From Mesoterricola sediminis (GTDB lineage Bacteria; Acidobacteriota; Holophagae; Holophagales; Holophagaceae), in assembly GCF_030295425.1 (NCBI RefSeq), contig NZ_AP027081.1, positions 1,116,001 to 1,180,000 of the forward strand: 64,000 nucleotides of DNA, written 5' to 3'. Position 1 is the stretch's first letter. Each line of letters starts with the position of its first letter. Positions 34,275 to 42,564 of this stretch are shown here, in pieces. A program made the translations under genes and the position numbers. Under the pieces are notes generated by a model that did not search any database, was not told the origin of the DNA, and was given only the letters and a program-made list of their open reading frames with translations.

Positions 34275-35708
34275 CTACCATTTGACGCGGACGCGATAGG
34301 TCAGTTTGGCCGCCCCTTCCGGAGGCACCGTGACCATGAATTGACCTTTCCCGGCTTCGATTTTCTGGCAGGGATGGGTGCTCTGGATGACCTCCCAGTC
34401 ACCGGGCATGGGCTCGATGACCTTGACCGTCACAGGCTCCTTCTTGGCGTTCCTCAGTTCGACTTCGAAAGCGCTTTCGTGGATGTTCCCGAATTTGCCT
34501 TGGCGTTCAAGCCGCTTGTAGTCGGTCTGCTTGCGGCGGGCAGTGAGGTCGAAGGCTTCGCCCATTTTGGCCTTCACCACTTCCCACTTGGGCGTGTGGT
34601 CGATGCGGTCCTCGCCGATGAACTGGGCCCGGCCCTCGGCGTCCCGCTTGTACATGCGGAGGATTCCCTTGGGGAGCGGCATGCCCAGGTGCGCAGCTTC
34701 GCGGTTGTCGAAAAGGACGTAGACGGCGACCTTCAGTTTGTCGCCCTGATCGGGGTAGGGGTTGAAGTAGTAGAAACTGTCCCCGTCCAACTGGTATTCC
34801 TTCCGGATCGGAACCCCCTGGGCCGAGAGGAGGGCGACCTGCTTGGTCTGGTTGTCCGCGATGGTGGTTGGGTGTTCAAGAGTATAGAGGTGGTACTCGA
34901 ACAGCCCCTCCTCCTTCATCCGTGGGGGAGCCAAGTTCGAAACGGCAAGGCCATCCACGGAGAAATTGTTCCCTCTAGATCGTTGATCCTTGACGGTATG
35001 AACGTCGCCAGCCACCAGCTGCAGCTTCGCCTCCGGGTAGGCCGCCCCGCTCTGGTTGGTGAGGGTCACCCACGCATTGAGGTCCAGGGCGCTCTCGTCC
35101 GCCGTCAGATTGGCCACGTAGTCGGCCCGCCAGGATAGCCCCGTGGTCAGGTAGCTGAGTTCGACCTGCTGGGGGCCCAGGGAGCCGCTGTGAAGGCTCA
35201 CGACCAGCGTGGGCTTGGCCCTGAGGGTCCCGGGGACTTTGGGGAAGACCAGGCGCCCAGGGATGGATGTTTCGATGCGGTCAGGGAACTGGAGGACCAC
35301 GCCGTTGTTGGTGGCCAGGACCGTGGCCTCTTCGCGGAGTTCGCGTGTCCCCGCATTGTCCGGGTTGGGGAGGGTCCGTACTACGGTGACCTTGTCCCCG
35401 ACGTATTTCTCGAGCAATTTTTGGGGGGTGAGGAGGTCGAAATCGAAGTTCTGCTCGGCCACCCAGAATCCTGTGGGCGCGGTTAGGTTCCTCAGCAGGG
35501 CCGTCTCCGGCCGGATCTTTGCCGAGACCTCCTGGAAGGCGAGTTTCTGGTCGCCCTTGGCAAGGGCCACCTTGCGCTGGTCCTTCACGAGGGCCAGGTT
35601 GTCGTTGTAGATGGTCACTGCGAGGGAAGTGTTGTCCCTCAGGGTTGTGGCGGGCTCCTGGGCCACAAGGAGAGCGGGGAGGGCGGGGATGATGAGGAGA
35701 GGGCGCAT
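34275..35708 (-). CDS. DUF4139-domain exported protein A
   Basis: The 477-residue protein has a short signal peptide (MRPLLIIPALPALLVAQ), an N-terminal DUF4140-like segment (VTIYNDNLALVKDQRKVALA) and a DUF4139 beta-rich body (VELSYLTTGLSWRADYVANL, LVAGDVHTVKD, YTLEHPTTIADNQTKQVALL). Family members are mostly uncharacterised mucoidy-inhibitor-like or envelope proteins. It is 18 bp downstream of a longer paralogue on the same strand. Confidence 0.82.
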   Translation of the reverse strand: MRPLLIIPALPALLVAQEPATTLRDNTSLAVTIYNDNLALVKDQRKVALAKGDQKLAFQEVSAKIRPETALLRNLTAPTGFWVAEQNFDFDLLTPQKLLEKYVGDKVTVVRTLPNPDNAGTRELREEATVLATNNGVVLQFPDRIETSIPGRLVFPKVPGTLRAKPTLVVSLHSGSLGPQQVELSYLTTGLSWRADYVANLTADESALDLNAWVTLTNQSGAAYPEAKLQLVAGDVHTVKDQRSRGNNFSVDGLAVSNLAPPRMKEEGLFEYHLYTLEHPTTIADNQTKQVALLSAQGVPIRKEYQLDGDSFYYFNPYPDQGDKLKVAVYVLFDNREAAHLGMPLPKGILRMYKRDAEGRAQFIGEDRIDHTPKWEVVKAKMGEAFDLTARRKQTDYKRLERQGKFGNIHESAFEVELRNAKKEPVTVKVIEPMPGDWEVIQSTHPCQKIEAGKGQFMVTVPPEGAAKLTYRVRVKW

Positions 35709-35726
35709 CAGGGCTCCCAGTGCTGG

Positions 35727-37451
35727 TCAGTCGTGGGATTCATCGTTGGCAACCGGCTCAGGTGCGGTCCGGACGGTGTATCGGAGAAGGGCTTTCCCGT
35801 GGGCCGGGACCTTCAAGGGGAAGTCGAAGGCGTTGGTCCCTGACCGCATTCCCCGGCGGCTCGAACGGAGCAGGGTGGCCTGGGCATGGACGGGCTCCCG
35901 CACGGTCACGAGGGAAGGGGTGGCGAGGGCGGAGGATACTTCGACTTCGATGGTGTAAGTCCAGGCGATTTGGCGCTCCCCGTGACCTTTGCCCTGGTTC
36001 GAATGGATGGCCCGCTTCTCAATCGGGCGGCGATCGACCTTGAAACCCCTGGCTGGCCCCAACGGCAACTCAAGGGTCTCCCCGGATGGCGTCATCGGAA
36101 ATGTGGTGGCCGCTCCCACTGATTCAGGGATGGGAAATTCGAAGCCGGAAGGATCCCGGTAACGGATCTCCAGGTCTCCTGCCGGTAGGGCTCGACCCAG
36201 GTGGGACTTGGGGCTGTTGATAAGTCGGCCGACTCGCTGGACGCGGGGGTGATGTCGTGCGGTCCATTGGGCCATTTGCCTCTCCCCCTCATTGATCTGC
36301 TCCCATGCCTGTCCATAGGCGGCAGCCCCGTCCTCCGGGCCTCTGGGGAGGATGGGGAGGGGGGAGAAGGACACTTGGCCGGGTTCGGGCTGAAACGTCT
36401 CGGAATCCATGAAGGCCGAGGCACTGTCCATCGCGTAATCCGGGTACGGAGATTCGGCGAGCAAAGTCTGCTCGAGGGGGATCCGCCTCCCCTGTAGCAG
36501 AAGGAGCTGTTTTTTGGACCTTGCTGGGATTGAGACGGGCCTGTCCAAGGTGAAGACCGGGTACTCCGACACCTTTTCTTCCTTGAAGGCCGGAGGACCT
36601 GCGGCGGTGGCGGCAACACATTCGACGGTGGCTGTGTCGAGCCTCGGCGCATCGGGGTCGGGTGGAGGGTCATCGTCCACGAGGGTCGGCAATCCTGCGA
36701 CCAATTGGAGGGTGGTGTCCGGAAGCGCGGCATCGCCCTCGTTTTCCACCGTAGCAAAGACCGTCAGGTCCAAATGGGACCCATCCGGGTCCAGGTTGGC
36801 CACGTAGTTGGCAGACCATTTCAGGTCAGTCGCCGAGTAGATCAAAGTCAGGTTCCTGGGGCCCGGAGACGGAGCCAGGACGTCCTGGAGGAGGGTCGGG
36901 GAGGGGCGGAGGCTGCCCGGGACCTGGGCGAAGGCAACCTCTCCAGGGGAGGCGGGGCGGAAACCCTGCTGCGTGGCGATGACGACATTCGGGTCAGGGG
37001 CCTGAACAAAGGCTCGCGGAAGCCGGGCGATGCGCGCCAGGGGGTCGGCATCACGCCGCAGGGCAGGCCGGAGGAGGGGCAGGGAGGCCAGGCTTCCCGT
37101 CGCGTCCCTGCTCCCATCCTTCCCCATCACCCAGGCCGGTGATCCAAGGCTCTTCTCCAACAATGCCCGGGGGCTCAACAAGTCGAAGATGTAGTTCCGC
37201 TCGAGGATCTGGACTTCGTTCGCCACGTCCACCAGGGTCGCGCTCTTGGCTCTGATCGTGGGGAGGAGGTCTCCGAAGGCAAGGCGGGACCGCCCCGAGG
37301 GAAGGTCGATGCGCCGGGTGTCGCGGATGACCGCAATCCCGTTCTGGTAGAAGGTCGCGCCCAGGTTCAGCCGGTCCTTGGCGGTCGTGCGGGTCTCCTG
37401 GCCTTGGAGGACAAGGCAGGCCAAAGGGATGGCATAGGGGGCGATCTTCAT
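35727..37451 (-). CDS. DUF4139-domain exported protein B
   Basis: The 574-residue paralogue of the next gene has a signal peptide (MKIAPYAIPLACLVLQGQ), then FYQNGIAVIRDTRRIDLPSG, LTLIYSATDLKWSANYVANL and VFTLDRPVSIPARSKKQLLL. It carries an extra ~100-residue insert (around 360-450) absent from protein A. The start at 37451 gives a clear signal peptide, unlike the upstream TTG/GTG choices. It heads the leftward operon of module 3. Confidence 0.8.
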   Translation of the reverse strand: MKIAPYAIPLACLVLQGQETRTTAKDRLNLGATFYQNGIAVIRDTRRIDLPSGRSRLAFGDLLPTIRAKSATLVDVANEVQILERNYIFDLLSPRALLEKSLGSPAWVMGKDGSRDATGSLASLPLLRPALRRDADPLARIARLPRAFVQAPDPNVVIATQQGFRPASPGEVAFAQVPGSLRPSPTLLQDVLAPSPGPRNLTLIYSATDLKWSANYVANLDPDGSHLDLTVFATVENEGDAALPDTTLQLVAGLPTLVDDDPPPDPDAPRLDTATVECVAATAAGPPAFKEEKVSEYPVFTLDRPVSIPARSKKQLLLLQGRRIPLEQTLLAESPYPDYAMDSASAFMDSETFQPEPGQVSFSPLPILPRGPEDGAAAYGQAWEQINEGERQMAQWTARHHPRVQRVGRLINSPKSHLGRALPAGDLEIRYRDPSGFEFPIPESVGAATTFPMTPSGETLELPLGPARGFKVDRRPIEKRAIHSNQGKGHGERQIAWTYTIEVEVSSALATPSLVTVREPVHAQATLLRSSRRGMRSGTNAFDFPLKVPAHGKALLRYTVRTAPEPVANDESHD

Positions 37452-37579
37452 GGGGTTGAATGAAGTATCGCCGACATTGCCTGCGGAAGCCAGAACGGCC
37501 CCCGGCGGCCAGCAACTCCTGGGCGGAAGGTGAGAGGGTTTCCGCATTAGGAAGCGTCAGGCCCCCGCTAGGGGGCCTG

Positions 37580-38131
37580 AACGCTTACAGACAGTCATTG
37601 GCCGAGTGCTTCGTCAATTACCTGAGGGGCGCCGAAAGGGTGATGCCGCCCTGGCCCGGTTCCTTCACGAGCAGCCTCGCATGGAACACCGGATGCAGGA
37701 TCGCCCCGAGCTTCCCGCATCCCTTCAGCATGGCTTCCCTCACATCCGGCTTGACCGAGGCGGAACCACCCACCAGGCCAGGGTCGGTTCGCCAGGCCTT
37801 TCGACCCAGCAGTCCAGGGGCCTCGGAGGACGGGGGATGACTTTTCCGGCTGGATGGCGTCGGGGAACCGGACCCGAAGCCATCCATAGAGCAGGGCGCG
37901 GCATTCGAGGACATCAAGGGAATCCTTCGCCCGGGGGCAATCGCCGCCGGCACGGTGGGCAAAATGCCAGATCCGTTCCTCCCCGGCCCGCACGGTCACG
38001 GACTGTCGGCAGTCTTCGCAGACGATCTGTCCTTCGAGGGCCTCCCTGCGCATTTGGTTGGCCCTGGATGGACCATCTTCCCTCAAGTGGATCACCTGGC
38101 TGGAATCGCGGGTCCGGATGGCGGTGAGCAT
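37580..38131 (-). pseudogene. Broken partial copy of the CoiA-like gene
   Basis: From ATG at 38131 the frame reads MLTAIRTRDSSQVIHLREDG, then IVCEDCRQSVTVRAGEERIW and HFAHRAGGDCPRAKDSLDVL, closely matching the intact gene at 30454. At about 37838 a 1-bp loss shifts the frame and near 37760 a second 1-bp loss occurs; the shifted frame recovers VKPDVREAMLKGCGKLGAIL and LVKEPGQGGITLSAPLR. Similarity stops near 37580, leaving roughly the first 180 of 366 codons. Confidence 0.85.
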
Positions 38132-38164
38132 TCTCGGCCTCCAAAAGGAGGGTCCTGTGATCAG

Positions 38165-38185
38165 GCGTGCTCCACGTAATGCTCC
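38165..38185. repeat. Module-end repeat, copy 3
   Basis: It matches the 21-bp unit of copies 1 and 2 with one change (GTAATG for GAAATG). It lies between the CoiA-like relic and the ATPase gene, so an old module end may be buried inside module 3. Confidence 0.55.
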
Positions 38186-38220
38186 CATTCGTACCGAGAA
38201 GGCATTGACAGCCCTGACGC

Positions 38221-39450
38221 TCATGCCTCCCAGAGCATGCGGATCGGCACCGCGAACAGACCATCCCCGAATCCCACGCATGCTTCGCCATCGTAGAGCA
38301 CGACTCCGCACCGGAACCGATCACCGGCCGCATCCCTGAGTTTCCGAAGGCCCCGGAAGTCCGCGGCGGTCACTGTGGCGGAAGCCTTGACCTCGACTCC
38401 GGCGAGCTCCTGGGTACCCCGCTCCACCACCATGTCCACTTCGTAGTTGTCCCGGTCACGGAAATGAAAGAGCCGCGGGGGGCGCTCATTCCAATCGCCC
38501 TGGCGCCTCAGCTCCTGGAAGACGAAGGTCTCGAGCACCTGCCCGAGCAGGGGCTTGTCCTTCCAGAGCGAAACCCCATCCACATCCAGCAGAGCGCAGG
38601 CAAGGCCGGAATCGCAGAGGTGGACCTTGGGAGTCTTGACCAGGCGGCTCAGACGGTTGCTGTGCCATGGGGGCAACTCTTCCAGGAGGAAGACCCGTTC
38701 CAGGAGGGTGATGTAGGCCCTGATGGTCGCCCTCGCCTTCTGGAAGGGCGAGGCGAGATCGCTGAGGTTCATGAGGCGGGCGCTTTGCCCCGCGGCGACC
38801 TCCAGGAGCCTTGGAAGCATTTCCAAGGAGCCGATTCTTGACAGGTCGCGGACGTCCCGTTGCACGATGGTCTCCAGGAAATCGCGATACCAGGCTGCCC
38901 GCCTGCGGGGAGTTGTCCGGGTGAGCGCAGAGGGATAGCCCCCCGCGCAGAGGATGTCCGCGAGCGCCGGACCGAGCCTCGGGAGGGTCCGGACGTGGAA
39001 ATCCGCCTGGAAAAGCCGGTCAAGAAACCGATTGTCCTGGCCATGGATTTCACTTTGGGCCAACGGGTGCAGGCGCAGGATGTCCATCCTTCCTGCAAGG
39101 GAATCCGCCAAGGTGGGGACCAGAAGCACGTTGGCGGAGCCGGTAAGCAGGAAACGTCCCGGGCGGCGGTCCCGGTCGACGGTCATCTTGATGGGCGTGA
39201 ATAGATTCGGCACCCGTTGCACCTCGTCCAGGATGACCCGGTCGGGCAGGTCCCCCAGGAAACCCACCGGATCCGAGGTGGCTGCGGAGAGAATGGCCGG
39301 GTCGTCGAAAGACAGGTAGGCGTAGTCCCTGCGGTCACCCACGGACCGGGCGAGAGTCGTCTTGCCGGATTGACGGGGGCCGTGAAGGAGAACGACCGGT
39401 GAATCTTCCAGCGCCTCCTCAAGGCGCGATTCTGCAAAGCGTGGGTACAC
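38221..39450 (-). CDS. AAA ATPase with C-terminal DUF4143
   Basis: The 409-residue protein starts YPRFAESRLEEALEDSPVVL and has Walker A LLHGPRQSGKTTLARSVG, Walker B DRVILDEVQRVPNLF and sensor FLLTGSANVLLVPTLADSLA. DUF4143 follows (VHLCDSGLACALL, LGQVLETFVFQELRRQG, FHFRDRDNYEVDMVVERG), ending in an endonuclease-like FxxR-DxEVD...EVKAS motif. Such ATPases are common in accessory islands, with unknown function. GTG at 39450 is preferred over ATG at 39489: GGAGG lies 7 bp upstream and the N-terminus matches family starts. Confidence 0.87.
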   Translation of the reverse strand: MYPRFAESRLEEALEDSPVVLLHGPRQSGKTTLARSVGDRRDYAYLSFDDPAILSAATSDPVGFLGDLPDRVILDEVQRVPNLFTPIKMTVDRDRRPGRFLLTGSANVLLVPTLADSLAGRMDILRLHPLAQSEIHGQDNRFLDRLFQADFHVRTLPRLGPALADILCAGGYPSALTRTTPRRRAAWYRDFLETIVQRDVRDLSRIGSLEMLPRLLEVAAGQSARLMNLSDLASPFQKARATIRAYITLLERVFLLEELPPWHSNRLSRLVKTPKVHLCDSGLACALLDVDGVSLWKDKPLLGQVLETFVFQELRRQGDWNERPPRLFHFRDRDNYEVDMVVERGTQELAGVEVKASATVTAADFRGLRKLRDAAGDRFRCGVVLYDGEACVGFGDGLFAVPIRMLWEA

Positions 39451-39465
39451 GGGGCTGCCTCCGTT

Positions 39466-39568
39466 TCGGCTGATTGCAAGGAGGGGCATCGGCTAAGTGT
39501 CACCCTTGGGGTCGGCTAAATGGATAAGATTGGATCGGCTGATTGTCAATATCCATTTCGGCCAAATG
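39466..39568. repeat. Five 11-bp direct repeats at exact 23-bp spacing
   Basis: TCGGCTRAWTG-like units start at 39466, 39489, 39512, 39535 and 39558 (TCGGCTGATTG, TCGGCTAAGTG, TCGGCTAAATG, TCGGCTGATTG, TCGGCCAAATG). They lie between the ATPase start codon and tRNA fragment 3, across the predicted promoter. Intervening 12-mers differ. They look like a protein-binding array. Confidence 0.8.
39521..39549 (-). promoter_or_regulatory. Promoter of the AAA-DUF4143 gene
   Basis: On the minus strand TTGACA (39544-39549), a 17-bp spacer and TATCCA (39521-39526) lie ~70 bp upstream of the GTG. Repeat 4 overlaps the -35 and repeat 3 the -10. Confidence 0.55.
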
Positions 39569-39598
39569 GCACTTGTGCGTCGAGCGACCGGAACCAGC

Positions 39599-39644
39599 CC
39601 CTTTCACGGCGGCAACACGGGTTCGAATCCCGTTAGCCCTGCCA
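39599..39644 (+). repeat. tRNA-Glu 3'-end direct repeat, copy 3 (right boundary)
   Basis: It is 46 bp matching the tRNA-Glu 3' end with one change (discriminator A to G). It closes module 3. Confidence 0.94.
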
Positions 39645-39661
39645 AAGCAAGTGTTTGACTT

Positions 39662-39697
39662 AGAAGCCGAAGTGGCCCTCCGGCTTCTGCTTTTTTT
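39662..39697 (+). terminator. Terminator after tRNA fragment 3 (flank type B)
   Basis: An 8-bp stem AGAAGCCG/CGGCTTCT is followed by GC and seven T. Its surroundings (AAAGCAAGTG...CCCTCCGGCT) match the flank after fragment 1. Confidence 0.8.
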
Positions 39698-40513
39698 CGT
39701 CAAGTCTGGTATTGGACGAAGCCGCTGCGCGGCAGGGTGGGCCGTCCTCCCCGGTAGGGTGTAGCATTGTGACGCTGGCCAGGTTGCGGCAACGCAGCCA
39801 ATCTGGCCTACTCCGGTGTCAGTTCGGGGTAGCGTCTTGGACAGGTTTCATCCAGTGGGCTACGGCGCCACCAAGGAAGGAAACCCTCGCGAGGTCCACC
39901 GGCTCCGTTGGCCGCTCCACCCCGAGGTCTCGGATAGAAATCTCGGATCGCCATTCTCCTTCGGGGGAAAGGGGGTGGTCTGAGAGATTTCGGGCTCCGT
40001 TTCTTCGTTTTTTCCGTATTGGGATTTCGGCCCTCCAACGGGCTTGTCCAAGACCGTAAATCGGGGTGGGCACGGCCTCGCCGACCCACGCCGACTGCCG
40101 AGTTCCGCCACCCCGATTTACTAACTATTTCCTTCCTAAATGGCAGGACGGGATTCCGCAGGGCAGGGCAAGAGATCGCGCGGCCAAATTTACGTTGAGC
40201 CCGTGCCTCCTCTAGGGGGGTGAAGATGGGGGTTGGCATCCTCAGCATCCCAGGCGTGACAACGTGGGCAGCCGAAGGATCGAGACCGCACCTTGCTTGA
40301 AGTCCCCGGCCGCTGAAAAGGAGCCCGGGCTGTCCGGCTGAGGAAAGCTCCGGCGCGTGCCGCTGCTTCCTCCAGGGCGCGGAATACCATGGGTCGCAAG
40401 GCCAGGAGGATCAGGCCCATGGGATCGTCCTTTTGGATGTCCAACCTGGGGATTCCGGCCGGCAACCAATTCCTTCGCGGCCCCGTAGATGTGGGCATGG
40501 GGGAGAAGCAGGG
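39698..40513. other. Gene-free stretch with a perfect 14-bp inverted repeat
   Basis: No frame here looks like a real protein. GTAAATCGGGGTGG (40056-40069) and CCACCCCGATTTAC (40108-40121) form a perfect inverted repeat around a 38-bp GC-rich centre. The stretch may be decayed DNA at the island edge. Confidence 0.6.
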
Positions 40514-41466
40514 ATGGCGCACGGCGGTAGGGCGCGTCCCGCCTCGGGTTTGGCCGCGGGCATAGGCGCGACCATGGTCTGGGGATTGACCTTCCTGGTC
40601 CCCACCGTTTTGGAAGGATACAGCCCGCTCTTGATCACCTTTGGCCGATTCGCCGCCCACGGCCTGCTCTCCTGCATTCTGAGCCAGGCCGGCCCCGGTC
40701 TGCGCGCCCTGGGGCGCGAGGCCTGGAAGGCCGCCGCTGCTTTCGCCCTCCTGGGCAACATCGGATACGACGTGGTTCTGGTCCAGGGCATCCGCCAGGT
40801 GGGCGCGCCCCTGGTCGCCCTCATCACGGGGCCCTTCCCCTGACAATCTCCATCGCCGGGAATTGGCGCCACCGGGAGTTCTCATTTGGAAGGCTGGCCC
40901 TGCCGTTCGGGCTCATCCTGATCGGTCTGGCGCTGGTCCATAGGGCCGGCAGCGGGACCGTGGGGGAGGGAACCTCGAGCCCTGGCGGCCGGGTCGCCGG
41001 CCTTGGATGTGCGCTAGGCGCGCTGGCCCTGTGGACGTGGTACGGCGTGGCGAACGTCGGCTTCCTGAAGCGCCATCCGGCGATAACTCCCCTCCGGTGG
41101 GCTTCCGTGGTCGGGGTCGCGACCCTGGCGCTGATTCTCGTCGCGGCGCCAGCCCTGATGGTGTGGGGGCGGGCGGCCTCGCCCGCCGGAGGGGGATTGG
41201 GCAGGCCCATCGGGCCACTGCTGGCGGGGAGCCTGGTCCTGGGCTTCGCCGTGTCCTGGGGCGGGACCCTCCTTTGGAATCGGGCAAGCTTGCTCCTGCC
41301 TATCTCCCTCGCGGGGCAGTTGATCGTATGCGAGAGGCTCTCCGGGCAGGGCTACGTGTTGATCGCCACCCGCACTTCCCCTGGTCCGGCCGCCCTGGCG
41401 GGCGTTGCTTTCCTCCTGGGCGGGGTACTGATGGGGATCCGGAGGGGCGTACCCCCGCTCGATTGA
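40514..41466 (+). pseudogene. EamA/DMT-family transporter, frameshifted
   Basis: The first frame encodes the start of a drug/metabolite transporter (GLAAGIGATMVWGLTFLVPT, YSPLLITFGRFAAHGLL) and stops at 40843 after LVALITGPFP. The next frame continues without a gap in homology: LTISIAGNWRHREFSFGRLA, PFGLILIGLALVHRAG, then eight-odd hydrophobic helices to 41466. One missing C in the run CCCC at about 40838 explains the break. Together they would give a normal ~317-residue ten-helix protein. It could be a true pseudogene or a sequencing error. Confidence 0.8.
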
Positions 41467-41772
41467 CCCAAGACCTCCGAGCGGGCATGGAACGGAACCT
41501 TCAATACGAACCGGTTGCGGATTGCCGGCAGGGTGAAGGAGGGAACGGGTGGGAAGGATCCCCGCCACGGTTCGCGAGGGCCATCGCCCTGGCTGCGACC
41601 AAACTCCAGGGAGAGGCGCCAGGCGTTCTGTTTCTGGTCGGGAAGAGAGAAACCGGGGAATCGGTCCTCGCATGGAAGCATCCGGTGTAGGCGTGCATCG
41701 GGCTGCCCGGAGCAGGGTCCGCAGCGGCTGCCGCTACCCGGGCTCTCGAAAGGCCCTTTTCCAGGAGCCTCC
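41467..41772. other. Intergenic stretch, nothing recognised
   Basis: About 306 bp between the broken transporter and the SDR gene hold no convincing reading frame. A promoter for the SDR gene is presumably here but no clear -35/-10 pair is visible. Confidence 0.4.
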
Positions 41773-42564
41773 ATGACTTACACAACCCACCCCGCCCTCA
41801 CCGCGGTCCATGGCCGCCTGCGGGGCAAGGTCGTTCTCGTGACGGGTGCATCGAGCGGGATCGGCGAGGCCGCTGCTCGATTGTTCGCGAAGGAAGGCGC
41901 CAGCGTCGTTGCTGCGGCGCGGCGCATGGATCGCATCGAGTCGATAACGGAGGAGCTGCGGGAGGAAGGGTTGCGCGTATGGGGCGTTGTTTGCGACGTG
42001 ACCGACGAGGATTCCGTAGCCAAGGCGGTCAAATCCACGATGGAGCATTTTGGCAGGTTGGACGCGGCCTTCAATAATGCCGGGATTCCCGGCGCGATGC
42101 GTCCCCTCCACGAACTGGTCGCTGCGGATTTCGATCGGGTCCTCGCGACCAACCTCAAGGGAGCGTTCCTCTGCATGAAGCACGAAATCCCGGCCATGCT
42201 GGCATCCGGGGGCGGCGCGATCGTGAACAATGCCTCCATCGGGGGTCTCGTGGGCGCTCCTGACAGCTCCTTCTACGGGGCAAGCAAGTGGGGGCTGGTG
42301 GGAATGACCAAATGTGCAGCCTTGGATTATGCCCGCAAGGGGATCCGCGTGAATGCGATTGCGCCGGGGCCGACCCGCTCCGAGATGTTCGACGGCTGGA
42401 TGGCGACAGAAGCGGCCCGGGAGAGGCTGGCAGCCGCCATGCCGATGAATTACATAGCCCACCCCGACGACATGGCGCGCGCGGCGCTCTACCTGCTCAC
42501 CGATGAAGCGCGGTGGACCACCGGGGCGGTGCTGGCGTGCGACGGCGGCGCCAGCGCCGATTGA
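41773..42564 (+). CDS. Short-chain dehydrogenase/reductase (SDR)
   Basis: The 263-residue classical SDR has the NAD(P) motif VTGASSGIGEAAARLF, the NNAG motif (AAFNNAGIPGA), the catalytic Ser in IVNNASIGG and FYGASKWGLVGM in place of the usual YxxxK (Tyr and Lys present), and PGPTRSEMFDGW. AARRMD after the second strand suggests NADP preference. GGAG precedes the ATG. Its 3' end overlaps the convergent thioesterase gene by 76 bp, so it may or may not belong to the NRPS cluster. Confidence 0.9.
   Translation: MTYTTHPALTAVHGRLRGKVVLVTGASSGIGEAAARLFAKEGASVVAAARRMDRIESITEELREEGLRVWGVVCDVTDEDSVAKAVKSTMEHFGRLDAAFNNAGIPGAMRPLHELVAADFDRVLATNLKGAFLCMKHEIPAMLASGGGAIVNNASIGGLVGAPDSSFYGASKWGLVGMTKCAALDYARKGIRVNAIAPGPTRSEMFDGWMATEAARERLAAAMPMNYIAHPDDMARAALYLLTDEARWTTGAVLACDGGASAD

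Noticed and set aside
39466-39568. Regular repeats resembling a CRISPR array
   Set aside because: The repeat is only 11 bp, the unit 23 bp, there are five copies, and no cas genes are near; it sits on a promoter, so a binding array fits better.
39808-40248. A 146-residue leftward protein in the stretch beyond tRNA fragment 3
   Set aside because: Its composition is Arg/Pro-rich, overlapping frames are equally open, and no ribosome site or family-like motif is visible.
40838-40846. Programmed ribosomal frameshift in the EamA gene
   Set aside because: No slippery heptamer or downstream pseudoknot is evident and the family is not known for it; a base loss is simpler.
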